Shown one piece after another: positions 33,724 to 43,873 of a DNA stretch of 64,000 nt. Location of the stretch: assembly GCF_027923225.1 (NCBI RefSeq), contig NZ_BSDI01000030.1:91198-155197 (forward strand), in the 5' to 3' direction. Origin of the DNA: Phytohabitans aurantiacus. GTDB lineage: Bacteria > Actinomycetota > Actinomycetes > Mycobacteriales > Micromonosporaceae. Under the pieces are notes generated by a model that was not told the origin of the DNA, did not search any database, and saw only the letters and a list, made by a program, of their open reading frames with translations. The position numbers and the translations under genes were made by a program. Numbering within the stretch: position 1 is the first letter of the stretch; each line of letters begins with the position of its first letter.

Positions 33724-34074
33724 GTGTTCACGCTCGCCCAAGCCCGACACCTGCTAGCGACGCTCCGCCCGAGGGTCGACGAGCTGATCGTCCTCCGCGC
33801 CGATCTGGCCGAGCTCCGCGCCGACCTGGCCGACGGCGGCGCCAGCCCACACGGCGGCCTCCCCGAGATCAAAGCGCTGGAAGCCCGGATCTACGGGATC
33901 ATCGACGAACTGGGCGAGCAGGACATCCAGGTCAAGGGGTACGCTCCGGTGCTGCTCGACTTCGCAGGCGAGCGCGAGGGCCGGCCCGTACTGTGGTGCT
34001 GGCTGGAGGGCGACGGCGAAATCAGCTGGTACCACCGCCTCGAATGCGGCTTCGCCGGCCGCCGCCGCCTCTAA
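33724..34074 (+). CDS. DUF2203 family protein
   Basis: A 116-residue conserved protein with a helical N-terminus (FTLAQARHLLATLRPRVDELI) and the family ending YAPVLLDFAGEREGRPVLWCWLEGD plus WYHRLECGFAGRR. The function is unknown in the whole family. GTG start. A 78-bp hairpin element follows the stop by 71 nt. Confidence 0.8.
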   Translation: MFTLAQARHLLATLRPRVDELIVLRADLAELRADLADGGASPHGGLPEIKALEARIYGIIDELGEQDIQVKGYAPVLLDFAGEREGRPVLWCWLEGDGEISWYHRLECGFAGRRRL

Positions 34075-34145
34075 CCCCCGCGCCCCGCGCTGTCCGCGCC
34101 CCGCCGTCCGCGCCCCGCGCCGGCGTGTCGCCACGCCCTGTGCGC

Positions 34146-34223
34146 CGATCAAGGGCGAATGCACGCGGTTGGATCTCCTTTGCGCGTGCATTCGCCCTTG
34201 ATCCATGCGATTGCCCTTGATCG
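34146..34223 (-). repeat. 78-bp asymmetric hairpin element, copy 8
   Basis: Copy 8 of ten. Arms GATCAAGGGCGAATGCACG and CGTGCATTCGCCCTTGATC match perfectly; loop CGGTTGGATCTCCTTTG; third box CCCTTGATCG at 34214-34223. It lies between a rightward gene and the leftward VOC gene. Confidence 0.95.
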
Positions 34224-34537
34224 GCGCGAGATCGCGCCGCGTGCCCGACCTCCTGGCCGCGCCGCGCTGCCCCGGCCCGCTCTAGGAGGATCTGGTCCAA
34301 CCCAGGATTTGAGCTACCGCGATGCCCGCCGTGCCCCAGACCGTCGCTCCCGCAGCCTCACCCTCCGCGCCCAGTCACGCTCAAGATCGTCTCGAACGCG
34401 CTGGGAGGCCGCAGCATCAGGGATTTCGCTGCCGCGTCCGGGCGGGTCGTGTAGCCGCGCAGGGTGAGGCCGCGGGAGCAGCGGTCTTACGCGGGGCGGA
34501 CGTCGCGGTAGCTCAATATCCCTCCCACCGCGCGGCG
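34224..34537. other. Intergenic region without recognised features
   Basis: The stretch after element copy 8 up to the VOC gene stop shows no supported gene, no palindrome and no clear terminator. Open frames here are short and low in coding character. Confidence 0.4.
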
Positions 34538-34903
34538 CTACCGCTCCTGCATGAGCGCGACCGTGTGCCCGTCCGGATCGGTGAGGAACGACATCCACAG
34601 CTCCATGCCGCCGTCCCGGTGCACGACGTGCGGCGCGCCGTGCGCGGGCACGCCTGCCTGCACCAGCCGCGCATGCTCGGCCTCGATGTCGTCGACGCGG
34701 AAGTACAGCACGCACTTGCTCGCGAACTCGGGTGATTCCGGCACGCCTAGGTAGAGTCGCACGTCACCGCTCGCGAAGAAGGCCATCTGCTGCCCAGGCA
34801 CCTCGAACAGCAGCGGTATCCCGAGCACGTCCCGATAGAACGCCACCGCGCGGCTGATGTCGCTGACGCTGATGTGGATCTGTGCGACTGGTCCGACCGC
34901 CAT
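34538..34903 (-). CDS. VOC (glyoxalase/bleomycin-resistance fold) protein
   Basis: A 121-residue protein with the two beta-alpha-beta-beta-beta modules of the vicinal oxygen chelate fold: IHISVSDISRAVAFYRDVLG and VLYFRVDDIEAEHARLVQAG, ending FLTDPDGHTVALMQ. His near residue 9 and Glu in MELWMSF could be metal ligands. Substrate unknown. ATG at 34903 follows AGGAGG. It is divergent from a marR gene and probably controlled by it through the operator between them. Confidence 0.85.
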   Translation of the reverse strand: MAVGPVAQIHISVSDISRAVAFYRDVLGIPLLFEVPGQQMAFFASGDVRLYLGVPESPEFASKCVLYFRVDDIEAEHARLVQAGVPAHGAPHVVHRDGGMELWMSFLTDPDGHTVALMQER

Positions 34904-34919
34904 GGCTCCTCCTATCATG

Positions 34920-34949
34920 TAACCATGGTGAAAGGTTAACCATGGTTAA
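34920..34949. promoter_or_regulatory. Probable MarR operator over the marR start codon
   Basis: TTAACCATGGTTAA (34936-34949) is a perfect 14-bp palindrome containing the marR ATG. A second AACCATGGT at 34921-34929 lies 17 bp away. The pair sits between the divergent VOC and marR genes, the expected place for an autoregulating MarR protein. Binding is inferred. Confidence 0.65.
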
Positions 34950-35376
34950 TGACCTCGGCAACCAGTACGAGACAGCGGATTTGCTGCATTCGGCGGCCGT
35001 GCGGCTGCTGCGCCGGGTCCGCGTGGTCGACGCCGGGATGGACCTCGACGGACCGCGCGCGTCGCTCCTCTCCGTGCTGACCTTCGGTGGCCCGCAGCCG
35101 GTCACCCGGCTAGCGGAGATCGAGCAGGTGTCGCCGCCGGCCATCACCAAGCTCGTGACCGCGCTGGAAGCGGAGGGGCTCGTCGTACGGGAGCGCTCGG
35201 CCACCGATCGCCGCGTCGTGCTCGTCACCGCGACGGCCGCCGGCCGGCAGCGCCTGGAGCGCGGCCGGGCCGCGCGCGTGCGCGCGGTGGCCGCGCTGCT
35301 GGCGGACGCGTCGCCCGAGGACCTGTCAGCGCTGCGCCACGCGGCCGAAATCCTGGCCCGGCTTCTGACGCTGTGA
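34942..35376 (+). CDS. MarR-family transcriptional regulator
   Basis: A 144-residue winged-helix regulator. The recognition region is VTRLAEIEQVSPPAITKLVTALEA and the wing VVRERSATDRRVVLVTATAAG, as in MarR proteins, which release DNA on binding a small aromatic or other ligand. The ATG lies inside a palindrome and no Shine-Dalgarno is obvious (AAAGG is 7 nt upstream), so repression could block both transcription and initiation. The stop codon lies inside a perfect hairpin. Confidence 0.88.
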   Translation: MVNDLGNQYETADLLHSAAVRLLRRVRVVDAGMDLDGPRASLLSVLTFGGPQPVTRLAEIEQVSPPAITKLVTALEAEGLVVRERSATDRRVVLVTATAAGRQRLERGRAARVRAVAALLADASPEDLSALRHAAEILARLLTL

Positions 35377-35417
35377 ACGTTTTGGGTTGCCCCAGCAACC
35401 CAAAACGTTCACAGCGT
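35368..35417. terminator. Palindrome, CTGTGAACGTTT family, copy 2
   Basis: Arms of 23 nt (ACGCTGTGAACGTTTTGGG... paired with its complement) around loop CCCA. It contains the marR TGA (35374-35376). The arms differ from copy 1 at 24146 yet remain perfectly complementary, so the pairing has been kept. Likely transcription stop at the end of marR. Confidence 0.75.
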
Positions 35418-35545
35418 GGTCGGCTCCGCCGAGGCGCTGCGACAAGGCGTTCAAGATCTCGGAATCCGACCAGCGGCGAGCAGGCGGGCAGGCCCTGGAC
35501 GCGTACCGGCGCAACAGAGCGCTGCCACGCCCAACTCGGCGGCGT

Positions 35546-35623
35546 CGATCAAGGCGATATGCATGGATCAAGGGCAAATGCCCGCGAAAAAGAGATCTAA
35601 CCACGTGCATTCGCCCTTGATCG
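35546..35623 (+). repeat. 78-bp asymmetric hairpin element, copy 9
   Basis: Copy 9 of ten, at a convergent junction. Outer box CGATCAAGG, then arms GATCAAGGGCAAATGCCCG and CGTGCATTCGCCCTTGATC with loop CGAAAAAGAGATCTAACCA. Followed at 35640-35740 by a GC-rich tract of CGCGGCGCGCAGG-like units. Confidence 0.92.
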
Positions 35624-35780
35624 GCGGGGAGAAGGGGCAGCGGCCACGGCCCGCGCCGCGCAGGCCGCGCGCGGCGCGCAGGCGGCGCGGCGCGCAGGCG
35701 GCGCGGCGCGCGCGGCACGCCGGTCACGCCCGCCGCGCGGCGGGGCACGGCGGGTGCGGCGAAGGAGCGGGCGGGGAGCG

Positions 35781-36680
35781 TTAGGGCGGGGTCCGGTCCA
35801 GGCGCAGCGTAGCGACGCCCGCCACGGCGTCGATGTCGTACCGGTCAGAGCCTCTCGCCCACCCGTTCGGCGTAAAAACCGTCCCCGGGGACGGGCTGGC
35901 GCGGTTGAAGCGGTCCAGTGTCACGTTCGAAGCGCCGCTGCCTACCCGTACCCGCGTCGGCACGTTGCGTGGTGCGTGCACCGAGAGCTGGTTGACGCCG
36001 CCCGTCAGTTTGAGCGGCACCGTGCCCTTCGGCGGTGGGAGGGTCAGGTCGACCCGCGCCGCCCCTCCGATCAGCTCCAGCCCCAACAGTGAACCCGTAC
36101 GCAGGTCCAGCGCGTGTGTCGCGGCGCCGCCGGTCAGGCGTACCCGCCATGGCAGCTTGGAACTGAGCTGTACGTCGATCGCCCCGGGCCCGTTCTGCCC
36201 GCTGGGCACGATGTGAAGCTCGATCAGCTTGCCGCGGTGCACCGGTCGGGGTGCTCCGTTGGCGCCGCGCGGGGTGCTTATCCGGTACAGGTCGGTGCCG
36301 AGGTCAGCGGTCTTGATGTTGACCGTCGTGGTGCCCGTGATCAGGTCGAACTCGGCGTCCACGCGGTCGCCGATCTGGGTCGATACCACGTCGCCGGGTG
36401 CCGCGTTCACCTCTGGTGGTGCGCCACCGCGGCTCAGCCTGGGCACCAGCAGCGCGGTCGTCGCCGTACCGATGACCAGCGCGATCACGCCGAACGCCGC
36501 GACCAGCAGGATGCGGCGTGGGCGCCGGCGAGCGCGTGGAGTGGACGGTGGCGGTCTTTCGGGTGGTGGCACCGGCGGTGGTAGCGGTGTGAATTCGATG
36601 ACGGGTGGCTCGGGTCCATCCTCGTCGAGCCATGACAGTGTGCGACCGCCCGACTCCGCCTGCCCGGCCGATGGTTCCAT
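35781..36680 (-). CDS. Membrane-anchored protein with repetitive beta-rich exterior domain
   Basis: 299 residues: a cytoplasmic Pro-rich N-terminus (about 1-50, FTPLPPPVPPPERPPP), one membrane helix (ILLVAAFGVIALVIGTATTA, about 57-77) and a beta-rich domain of some 210 residues. The exterior part has spaced VxL/I and GGA-repeats (LTGGAATHALDL, LIGGAARVDLTL, LTGGVNQLSV), resembling a beta-solenoid or DUF4097-like fold. Function unknown. ATG at 36680 follows GAGGAGGACGGGG. It is divergent from the chitinase gene. Confidence 0.7.
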   Translation of the reverse strand: MEPSAGQAESGGRTLSWLDEDGPEPPVIEFTPLPPPVPPPERPPPSTPRARRRPRRILLVAAFGVIALVIGTATTALLVPRLSRGGAPPEVNAAPGDVVSTQIGDRVDAEFDLITGTTTVNIKTADLGTDLYRISTPRGANGAPRPVHRGKLIELHIVPSGQNGPGAIDVQLSSKLPWRVRLTGGAATHALDLRTGSLLGLELIGGAARVDLTLPPPKGTVPLKLTGGVNQLSVHAPRNVPTRVRVGSGASNVTLDRFNRASPSPGTVFTPNGWARGSDRYDIDAVAGVATLRLDRTPP

Positions 36681-36832
36681 CGTCCCCGTCCTCCTCAGCG
36701 AGAGCAGCCTCTGCCTCCGACGAGGAATACGCATGGTTACGCCAACCGGTTTGATGCCCGCGAGAGGCATCGATATCTGGCACGAACATCTTGACGAATT
36801 CACATGTATCTGAGTAGCGTCGCAGCAACCTT

Positions 36833-36848
36833 TTGGAAACTTTCCTAA
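36833..36848. promoter_or_regulatory. Palindrome in chitinase promoter region
   Basis: TTGGAAACTTTCCTAA contains GGAAA/TTTCC arms around a single C, 18 nt before the chitinase ATG and just upstream of its ribosome binding site. Possible operator for the secreted hydrolase; inference only. Confidence 0.4.
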
Positions 36849-36865
36849 CAGTTTGGAGGCGCGAG

Positions 36866-38482
<1,617 letters not shown>

Positions 38483-38566
38483 CCACACCACAGCGGGGAG
38501 TCGGGTGACCGGCTCCCCGCTGGAATATCCGTTGCCCCCATAGGCGTTTGCCGTACCGTGATCGTC

Positions 38567-38659
38567 ATGTTCGCCCCGGTTGGCTTCGCGCGACCCGCAG
38601 GCACTCGCCTGCCGGCCGCTGCCGCCGTGTGCGCGACGTCGGTCCGGTTGGATAGCTGA
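38567..38659 (+). CDS. Possible 30-residue leader peptide of the EF-Tu gene
   Basis: An ATG-initiated frame of 30 codons (MFAPVGFARPAGTRLPAAAA to SVRLDS) ends with TGA directly before a hairpin (CCCCGTTTCTTCGGGG, 38660-38675) in the EF-Tu leader. No ribosome binding site precedes it, so it would need leaderless translation. The arrangement resembles an attenuator or translational sensor, but the frame may also be chance in GC-rich DNA. Confidence 0.35.
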   Translation: MFAPVGFARPAGTRLPAAAAVCATSVRLDS

Positions 38660-38675
38660 CCCCGTTTCTTCGGGG
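38660..38675 (+). promoter_or_regulatory. Hairpin in EF-Tu leader
   Basis: CCCCG-TTTCTT-CGGGG forms a 5-bp stem followed by TTCTCC, 47 nt upstream of the EF-Tu start. It begins at the base after the stop of the small upstream frame. Short for a terminator; could be an attenuation or mRNA-stability element. Confidence 0.4.
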
Positions 38676-38721
38676 TTCTCCAGCTGATCCTTCTCACCCT
38701 TTCTCCTTTGTGGGGTCCACC

Positions 38722-39909
38722 ATGGCCAAGAGCCAATTCCTGCGTACCAAACCGCATCTCAACATCGGCACGATGGGGCACGTCGACCACGGCAAGACCA
38801 CGTTGACGGCCGCGATCACCAAGGTGCTCGCCGCGCACGACCCCTCCGTCAACCGGTTCGTCGCCTTCGACGGCATCGACCGGGCGCCGGAGGAGGTCTC
38901 GCGGGGCATCACCATCAACATCGCGCACGTCGAGTACGAGACCGCGACTCGGCACTACGCGCACGTCGACATGCCCGGGCACGCCGATTACGTGAAGAAC
39001 ATGATCACGGGGGCGGCCCAGGTGGACGGCGCGATCCTGGTGGTCTCGGCGCAGGACGGTGCGATGCCGCAGACCCGCGAGCACGTGCTGCTCGCTCGCC
39101 GGGTCGGCGTGCCGTACCTGGTGGTGGCGATGAACAAGGCCGACGCCGTGGACGACGAGGAACTGCTCGACCTGGTCGAGCTGGAGGTGCGGGAACTGCT
39201 GACCGAGTACGGGTTCCCCGGCGACGAGGTACCGGTGGTGCGCGTCTCGGCGCTCCGGGCGCTCGAAGGCGACCCGCGTTGGACGCGCTCGATCGAAGAC
39301 CTGCTCGAGGCGGTCGACCGGTACATCCCGGTGCCGCCGCGCGAGCTGGGTGAGCCGTTCCTGATGCCCATCGAGAACGTGCTCACGATCTCGGGGCGCG
39401 GCACGGTGGTCACCGGAGCGGTCGAGCGCGGCGCGCTGCGGGCCGGCGAGCCGGTCGAGGTCGTTGGCCTCGGCCCGACGCTGGTCACCGTGGCGACCGG
39501 GCTGGAGACCTTCGGCAAGTCGCTGGACCGGGCCGAGGCGGGCGACAACGCCGCCGTACTGCTGCGCGGGGTCAAGCGCGACCAGGTACAGCGGGGCCAG
39601 GTGGTGGCGGTGCCCGGCTCGGTCACCCCGCACACCCGGTTCCGGGCGCGGCTGTACGCGCTCACGACCGCCGAGGGCGGGCGGCACACGCCCTTCTTCG
39701 GCAACTACCGGCCGCAGTTCTACTTCCGCACCACGGACGTGCCGGGGTCGGTGGACCTGGGGTCGGTGACCATGGTGATGCCAGGCGACACGGTCGACCT
39801 CGAGGTGGCGCTCGGCAAGCCGGTCGCGATGGAGGTCGGGCTCGGCTTCGCGGTGCGCGAAGGAGGTCACACGGTGGCGGCTGGCACCGTAACCGAGGTG
39901 CTGGCCTAG
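38722..39909 (+). CDS. tuf: Elongation factor Tu, divergent second copy
   Basis: GTP-dependent aminoacyl-tRNA carrier of 395 residues. G-domain motifs: GHVDHGKTT, RGITIN, DMPGHADY and NKAD. Canonical EF-Tu has DCPGH and NKCD, and several other conserved positions differ, so this is a divergent paralogue like tuf3 of Streptomyces, not the copy in the str operon; no ribosomal protein genes are near. Streptomyces tuf3 is tied to stress (stringent) conditions, which is knowledge of that homologue. The ATG at 38722 was chosen over a GTG at 38710, by homology with MAKxxFxRTKPH. Confidence 0.9.
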   Translation: MAKSQFLRTKPHLNIGTMGHVDHGKTTLTAAITKVLAAHDPSVNRFVAFDGIDRAPEEVSRGITINIAHVEYETATRHYAHVDMPGHADYVKNMITGAAQVDGAILVVSAQDGAMPQTREHVLLARRVGVPYLVVAMNKADAVDDEELLDLVELEVRELLTEYGFPGDEVPVVRVSALRALEGDPRWTRSIEDLLEAVDRYIPVPPRELGEPFLMPIENVLTISGRGTVVTGAVERGALRAGEPVEVVGLGPTLVTVATGLETFGKSLDRAEAGDNAAVLLRGVKRDQVQRGQVVAVPGSVTPHTRFRARLYALTTAEGGRHTPFFGNYRPQFYFRTTDVPGSVDLGSVTMVMPGDTVDLEVALGKPVAMEVGLGFAVREGGHTVAAGTVTEVLA

Positions 39910-39913
39910 ATCA

Positions 39914-39944
39914 GAGGTGGGGGGAGCGCGGCTCTCCCCACCTC
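39914..39944. terminator. Bidirectional hairpin between EF-Tu and TetR genes
   Basis: GAGGTGGGGGGAGC and GCTCTCCCCACCTC pair around GCG with one bulge. It starts 5 nt after the EF-Tu stop and ends at the stop of the convergent TetR gene, as expected for a shared factor-independent stop in actinomycetes, which often lack the T-run. Confidence 0.75.
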
Positions 39945-40557
39945 ACCGGGCCAGGTCTGCGGGCTCCAGGCCGAGCTCGCGGGCCGCCGTCTGGCGTACC
40001 CAATCCGTGAGCTGCCGCCGCGAGATCACTCGTTCGTGGACGGTGACCTGCACCGCGAGCCCGTCGATGAGCGCCAGGATGCGCCACGCCGCGCCAGCCG
40101 GGTCGTCGCACTTGAACGCGCCCGCGGTGACCCCCGCTGTGATCACTTCGGTGAGTGCTTCTTTCCAGCGAAGATCGAGGTGCCGGGACACCTTTTCCAA
40201 CTCGGGCATGCGCTGCGACTCCGACCAGCCGTCAATCCACATTGCCCACGACTTCGAACGCCCCGTCGGCGCGTACAGCTTAAGGATCTTTTTGAGCTTT
40301 TCCCGGGGTCGGGCTGACGAGTCCATGACCGCCTGGAGTTGCGCGAGATCCTGCTCGGCCGCGTATGTGAACGCCTGCGCGAGCAGGCGTTCCTTGGTCG
40401 CGAAGTGGTAGAAGACCAGGGCCTGGCTGACACCCGCGGCGTTTGCCACGTCTACCGTCCGGGTGCTTGCCAGCCCACGCTCCACGATCACGTCGCACGC
40501 CGTGCGGAGCAACGTTTCCAGGCGAACTTCCGCTGAACGTCTCGTCACAGCCGACAC
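39943..40557 (-). CDS. TetR-family transcriptional regulator (BetI-like)
   Basis: 204 residues. The N-terminal helix-turn-helix is VDVANAAGVSQALVFYHFATKERLL. The C-terminal ligand domain (WKEALTEVITAGVTAGAF, ILALIDGLAVQVTVH) resembles the BetI/TetR_C_6 group. GTG start at 40557; the VTRRSAEV GTG four codons later is an alternative. It is divergent from the TRAP transporter genes, separated by 125 nt of unusually AT-rich DNA, and is a likely repressor of them or of itself. Confidence 0.85.
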   Translation of the reverse strand: MSAVTRRSAEVRLETLLRTACDVIVERGLASTRTVDVANAAGVSQALVFYHFATKERLLAQAFTYAAEQDLAQLQAVMDSSARPREKLKKILKLYAPTGRSKSWAMWIDGWSESQRMPELEKVSRHLDLRWKEALTEVITAGVTAGAFKCDDPAGAAWRILALIDGLAVQVTVHERVISRRQLTDWVRQTAARELGLEPADLAR

Positions 40558-40682
40558 AGTAACTCATCAATGCGCGAGCCATTTTTCCGAAACGATTTCC
40601 TTTGTCGGACCACGATTTCCGAAGATCACAAGATAGAAACAGATCTGTCTGAGGTGTCGGTGGCCCGTTGTATCGTCTCGTC

Positions 40683-42692
40683 ATGCCGAGCAGCCAGGTC
40701 AGCATCCCCCAAACAGGCGATGCGCCCGAGGTCGCGGTGCAGGTCGACGACGAGGAGCGACCGGCACGCCAGCTCTCCGGCTGGGTCGGCACGGCGGTCG
40801 CGGTGGTCGCGTTCGTGGTCGCGCTGCTGGTGCTCTGGCAGGTCTTCCGCCCGCTCGCGCAGGGCAGCCAGTTCTACCTGATCATCTTCCTCGCGGGCGT
40901 CCTGCCGCTCGTCTTCCTGTCATACCGGTCCGGGCTGCGCTGGCTCGACCGCGGCGACCGACCGTCCTTCTTGGACTGGGCGCTGGCCGGGATCGCGCTG
41001 GCCGTCTGCCTCTACCCGGTGCTGCCGATCGGCGGGGGCTACAACGGGTTTCTCGATCGGCAGGGCCTGCTCGACCCGCTCGACGTCGCGATGGGCGCCG
41101 CGCTGCTGCTCCTCGTGCTCGAGGCGTGCCGCCGCACCACCGGGTGGGTGCTGCCGGTCGTCTGCCTGGTCTTCCTCGGCTACGGCTACTACGGCGGGTT
41201 CCTGCCCCAGAGCTGGAACATCGCGCACACCGGCCTCGACTTCCCAGAGATCGTCGACGCGCTCTACAACTCCGGCAGCGGCTTCTACGGCACCCCGCTC
41301 GACGTCGCCGCGACATACATCGTGCTCTTCACCATCTACGGCGCGGTGCTCGACCTGTCGGGTGCGGGCCGGTTCTTCGTCGACCTGTCGGTCGCCGCCT
41401 TCCGAAGATCACGCAGCGCCGCCGGGCGCACGGCGGTCGCGTCCGGCTTCCTTCTCGGCACGGTCAGCGGATCGGGTACCGCCACGGCGGTCAGCGTCGG
41501 CGCGGTGACCTGGCCGATCCTGCGCCGTGCCGGATACCCGGCCGAGCAGGCGGGCGGCATGCTGGCGGCGGCCGGGGTCGGCGCGATCCTGTCGCCGCCC
41601 ACGCTCGGCGCTGCCGCGTTCATCGTGGCCGAGTACCTCGAGGTCTCCTACTTCACGGTGCTCGGCTGGGCGATGATCCCGACGGTCCTCTACTACCTGG
41701 GCATCCTGCTGGCGGTCGAGATCGACGCCCGGCGGCACGGTGTGCGCCCCGTCGAGGTCGAGGCGGTGCCCGTGTGGCGGCTGCTGGCCCGGTTCGGCTA
41801 CCACTTCTCGTCGCTGGTCGCGATCGTCGTGCTGCTCGCGCTCGACGTCTCCGCCACCAAGGCGGTCGTCTACGCCACCGTGCTCGCCTTCGCACTGTCC
41901 TTCTTGGACCGTCGCGGCTGGCTCACCCCGCGCCGCCTGTTCGAGGCGCTCTCCGCGGGCGTGCGCGGCGTGCTGCCCGTCGCCGCCGTGTGCGCGGCCG
42001 CGGGCGTGATCACGGCCATGACCACCAAGACCGGGCTCGGTGCCCAACTGGCCTCGGAGCTGCTGCGCGCCGCCCGCGCGTTGTCCGACAACCACACCGT
42101 GGTGCTGGCCTTGACGGTCCTGTTCGCCGCCGTCGCGCTGCTGCTCCTGGGGCTGGCTGTACCGGTCACCGCCTCCTTCATCATCGGTTGGGCGATCATC
42201 GGGCCGGCGCTGCTCGAGCTGGGCGTACCGGCACCGGCGGCCGCGATGTTCGTCTTCTACTTCTCCGTGCTCTCCGAGGTCACCCCGCCGACCGCGCTCG
42301 CCGCCGTCGGCGCGTCCGCGATCACGGGTGGCCGCACGATCCCGACGATGTGGCAGGCGCTCAAGTACGCCCTGCCCGCGTTCCTGGCACCGGTCGCGTT
42401 CGTGCTGACCGACGCGGGGGAGCACCTGCTCGGGCGCGGTGCCGCGCTGAGTGTGCTGTGGACGGCCGCGGTGGCCTGCCTGGCCATCGCTGGGCTGGCG
42501 GTGGCGACCGGCGGCTGGGTGCTCGGCATCGGTCCCGCCGACCGGGTCGCGCGGGTGCTCGCCGCCGCCGGCGGCATCCTGCTGCTCTACCTGCACCCGA
42601 TCGCCATCGCGATCGGGGCGCTCCTGCTGGTCGCCGCGGTGGCGGTCGTGCTTGCCCAACAGAAGCTCATCCACAAGAGGAGTCAGACATGA
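40683..42692 (+). CDS. TRAP transporter fused 4TM/12TM permease
   Basis: A 669-residue polytopic protein combining the small (DctQ-like) and large (DctM-like) TRAP subunits, used with TAXI-type binding proteins. The DctM core has SGFLLGTVSGSGTATAVSVGAVTWPIL and AAAGVGAILSPPTLGAAAFI; the C-terminal part has FYFSVLSEVTPPTALAAVGA. Probably sodium- or proton-coupled uptake of an organic acid such as glutamate or a dicarboxylate; the substrate cannot be read from sequence. ATG at 40683 chosen over a TTG five codons earlier. Its TGA overlaps the ATG of the binding protein (ATGA). Confidence 0.9.
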   Translation: MPSSQVSIPQTGDAPEVAVQVDDEERPARQLSGWVGTAVAVVAFVVALLVLWQVFRPLAQGSQFYLIIFLAGVLPLVFLSYRSGLRWLDRGDRPSFLDWALAGIALAVCLYPVLPIGGGYNGFLDRQGLLDPLDVAMGAALLLLVLEACRRTTGWVLPVVCLVFLGYGYYGGFLPQSWNIAHTGLDFPEIVDALYNSGSGFYGTPLDVAATYIVLFTIYGAVLDLSGAGRFFVDLSVAAFRRSRSAAGRTAVASGFLLGTVSGSGTATAVSVGAVTWPILRRAGYPAEQAGGMLAAAGVGAILSPPTLGAAAFIVAEYLEVSYFTVLGWAMIPTVLYYLGILLAVEIDARRHGVRPVEVEAVPVWRLLARFGYHFSSLVAIVVLLALDVSATKAVVYATVLAFALSFLDRRGWLTPRRLFEALSAGVRGVLPVAAVCAAAGVITAMTTKTGLGAQLASELLRAARALSDNHTVVLALTVLFAAVALLLLGLAVPVTASFIIGWAIIGPALLELGVPAPAAAMFVFYFSVLSEVTPPTALAAVGASAITGGRTIPTMWQALKYALPAFLAPVAFVLTDAGEHLLGRGAALSVLWTAAVACLAIAGLAVATGGWVLGIGPADRVARVLAAAGGILLLYLHPIAIAIGALLLVAAVAVVLAQQKLIHKRSQT

Positions 42693-43699
42693 GGCGGATA
42701 GGCCCTGGGTTCGCGGCGCTGCTGATGGTCGGTGCGGGGCTGACCGGGTGCGGTGGCCGGCAGGACCAGGCGAGCACCGATACCGGCGGTGACGTGACGT
42801 GCGAGGTGGCCACCGAGACCCGGGTGGGCATCGCCACCGGCAACGCGACCGGGGTCTACTTCGCGCTCGGCAACGCGTACGCGGAGCAGATCGGCACCGC
42901 GACCGGCGGCAAGGTCAAGGCGACCGCCGCCGAGACCGGTGCCTCCGTGCAAAACGTCCAGCAGCTCGTGGCCGGCACCTACGCGGTGGCGTTCTCGCTC
43001 GCCGACACCGCCGCCGACGCGGTGCAGGGCACGGGCAGCTTCGACGGGCAGAAGCAGCCCGTGCAGGCGATCTCCCGCATCTACACCAACTACACGCAGG
43101 TGATCGTGCGCACCGGGGCGGGGATCACCTCGGTCGCCGACATGAAGAGCAAGCGGGTCTCCACCGGCTCCCCGAAGTCGGGCACCGAGGTCATCGCCAA
43201 CCGGCTGCTCCAGTCCGCAGGTCTCGACCCCGCCAAGGACATCTCGGCACAGCGCCTCGACCTCACCAAGACGGTCGACGGCATGAAAGACGGCTCGATC
43301 GACGCGATGTTCTGGTCGGGTGGCCTGCCCACCCCGGGCGTCACCGACCTGTTCACGACCGCGAAAGGTAAGGTCGCGTTCATCGACATCACGCCGCTGC
43401 TCGGCGAGATGAAGAAGATCAATCCGGTGTACGAGGAGAGTGTGATCCCCGCTGCCACATACGGGATGGCGGCTGACGCGAAGACCATCGTCGTGCCGAA
43501 CCTGCTGCTCGTGAAGGACGACCTCGACGCCAACCTGGTGTGCGCCCTCACCAAGGCCCTGTTCGACCGCAAACCGCAGCTGGAGCAGGCGAACGCCGCC
43601 GCCAAGGGCATCACGCTGGAGACCGCGCGCAAGACCGATCCCGTGCCGCTGCACCGGGGCGCCGTGGCCGCGCTCGACAAGCTGAACGCTCCACAGTAG
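42689..43699 (+). CDS. TAXI-family TRAP substrate-binding lipoprotein
   Basis: A 336-residue extracytoplasmic binding protein. Signal peptide with lipobox LTGC, so the mature protein is lipid-anchored at Cys20. Family motifs: VGIATGNATGVYFALGNAYA, ETGASVQNVQQLVAG, RIYTNYTQVIVR and RVSTGSPKSGTEVIA. It delivers the ligand to the fused TRAP permease encoded just upstream with a 4-nt overlap. A Cys pair (in DVTCEV and NLVCAL) may form a disulphide. Confidence 0.92.
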   Translation: MRRIGPGFAALLMVGAGLTGCGGRQDQASTDTGGDVTCEVATETRVGIATGNATGVYFALGNAYAEQIGTATGGKVKATAAETGASVQNVQQLVAGTYAVAFSLADTAADAVQGTGSFDGQKQPVQAISRIYTNYTQVIVRTGAGITSVADMKSKRVSTGSPKSGTEVIANRLLQSAGLDPAKDISAQRLDLTKTVDGMKDGSIDAMFWSGGLPTPGVTDLFTTAKGKVAFIDITPLLGEMKKINPVYEESVIPAATYGMAADAKTIVVPNLLLVKDDLDANLVCALTKALFDRKPQLEQANAAAKGITLETARKTDPVPLHRGAVAALDKLNAPQ

Positions 43700-43873
43700 A
43701 CCGGCTGCGGCAATAGAGCCGTCGCATCGACCGGCTGGCACGATCGGCTGGCCCGAGGTGACTGCGTGGCGGATGTCGCAAACGGCCGAACGGGTCGATT
43801 GTAGGCATCGTTGTGCGTTGAACGTCGGGGCGTGCCGGCCGGTCCGCTCCGCCGTGGTGAACGGAGCGTGGCA

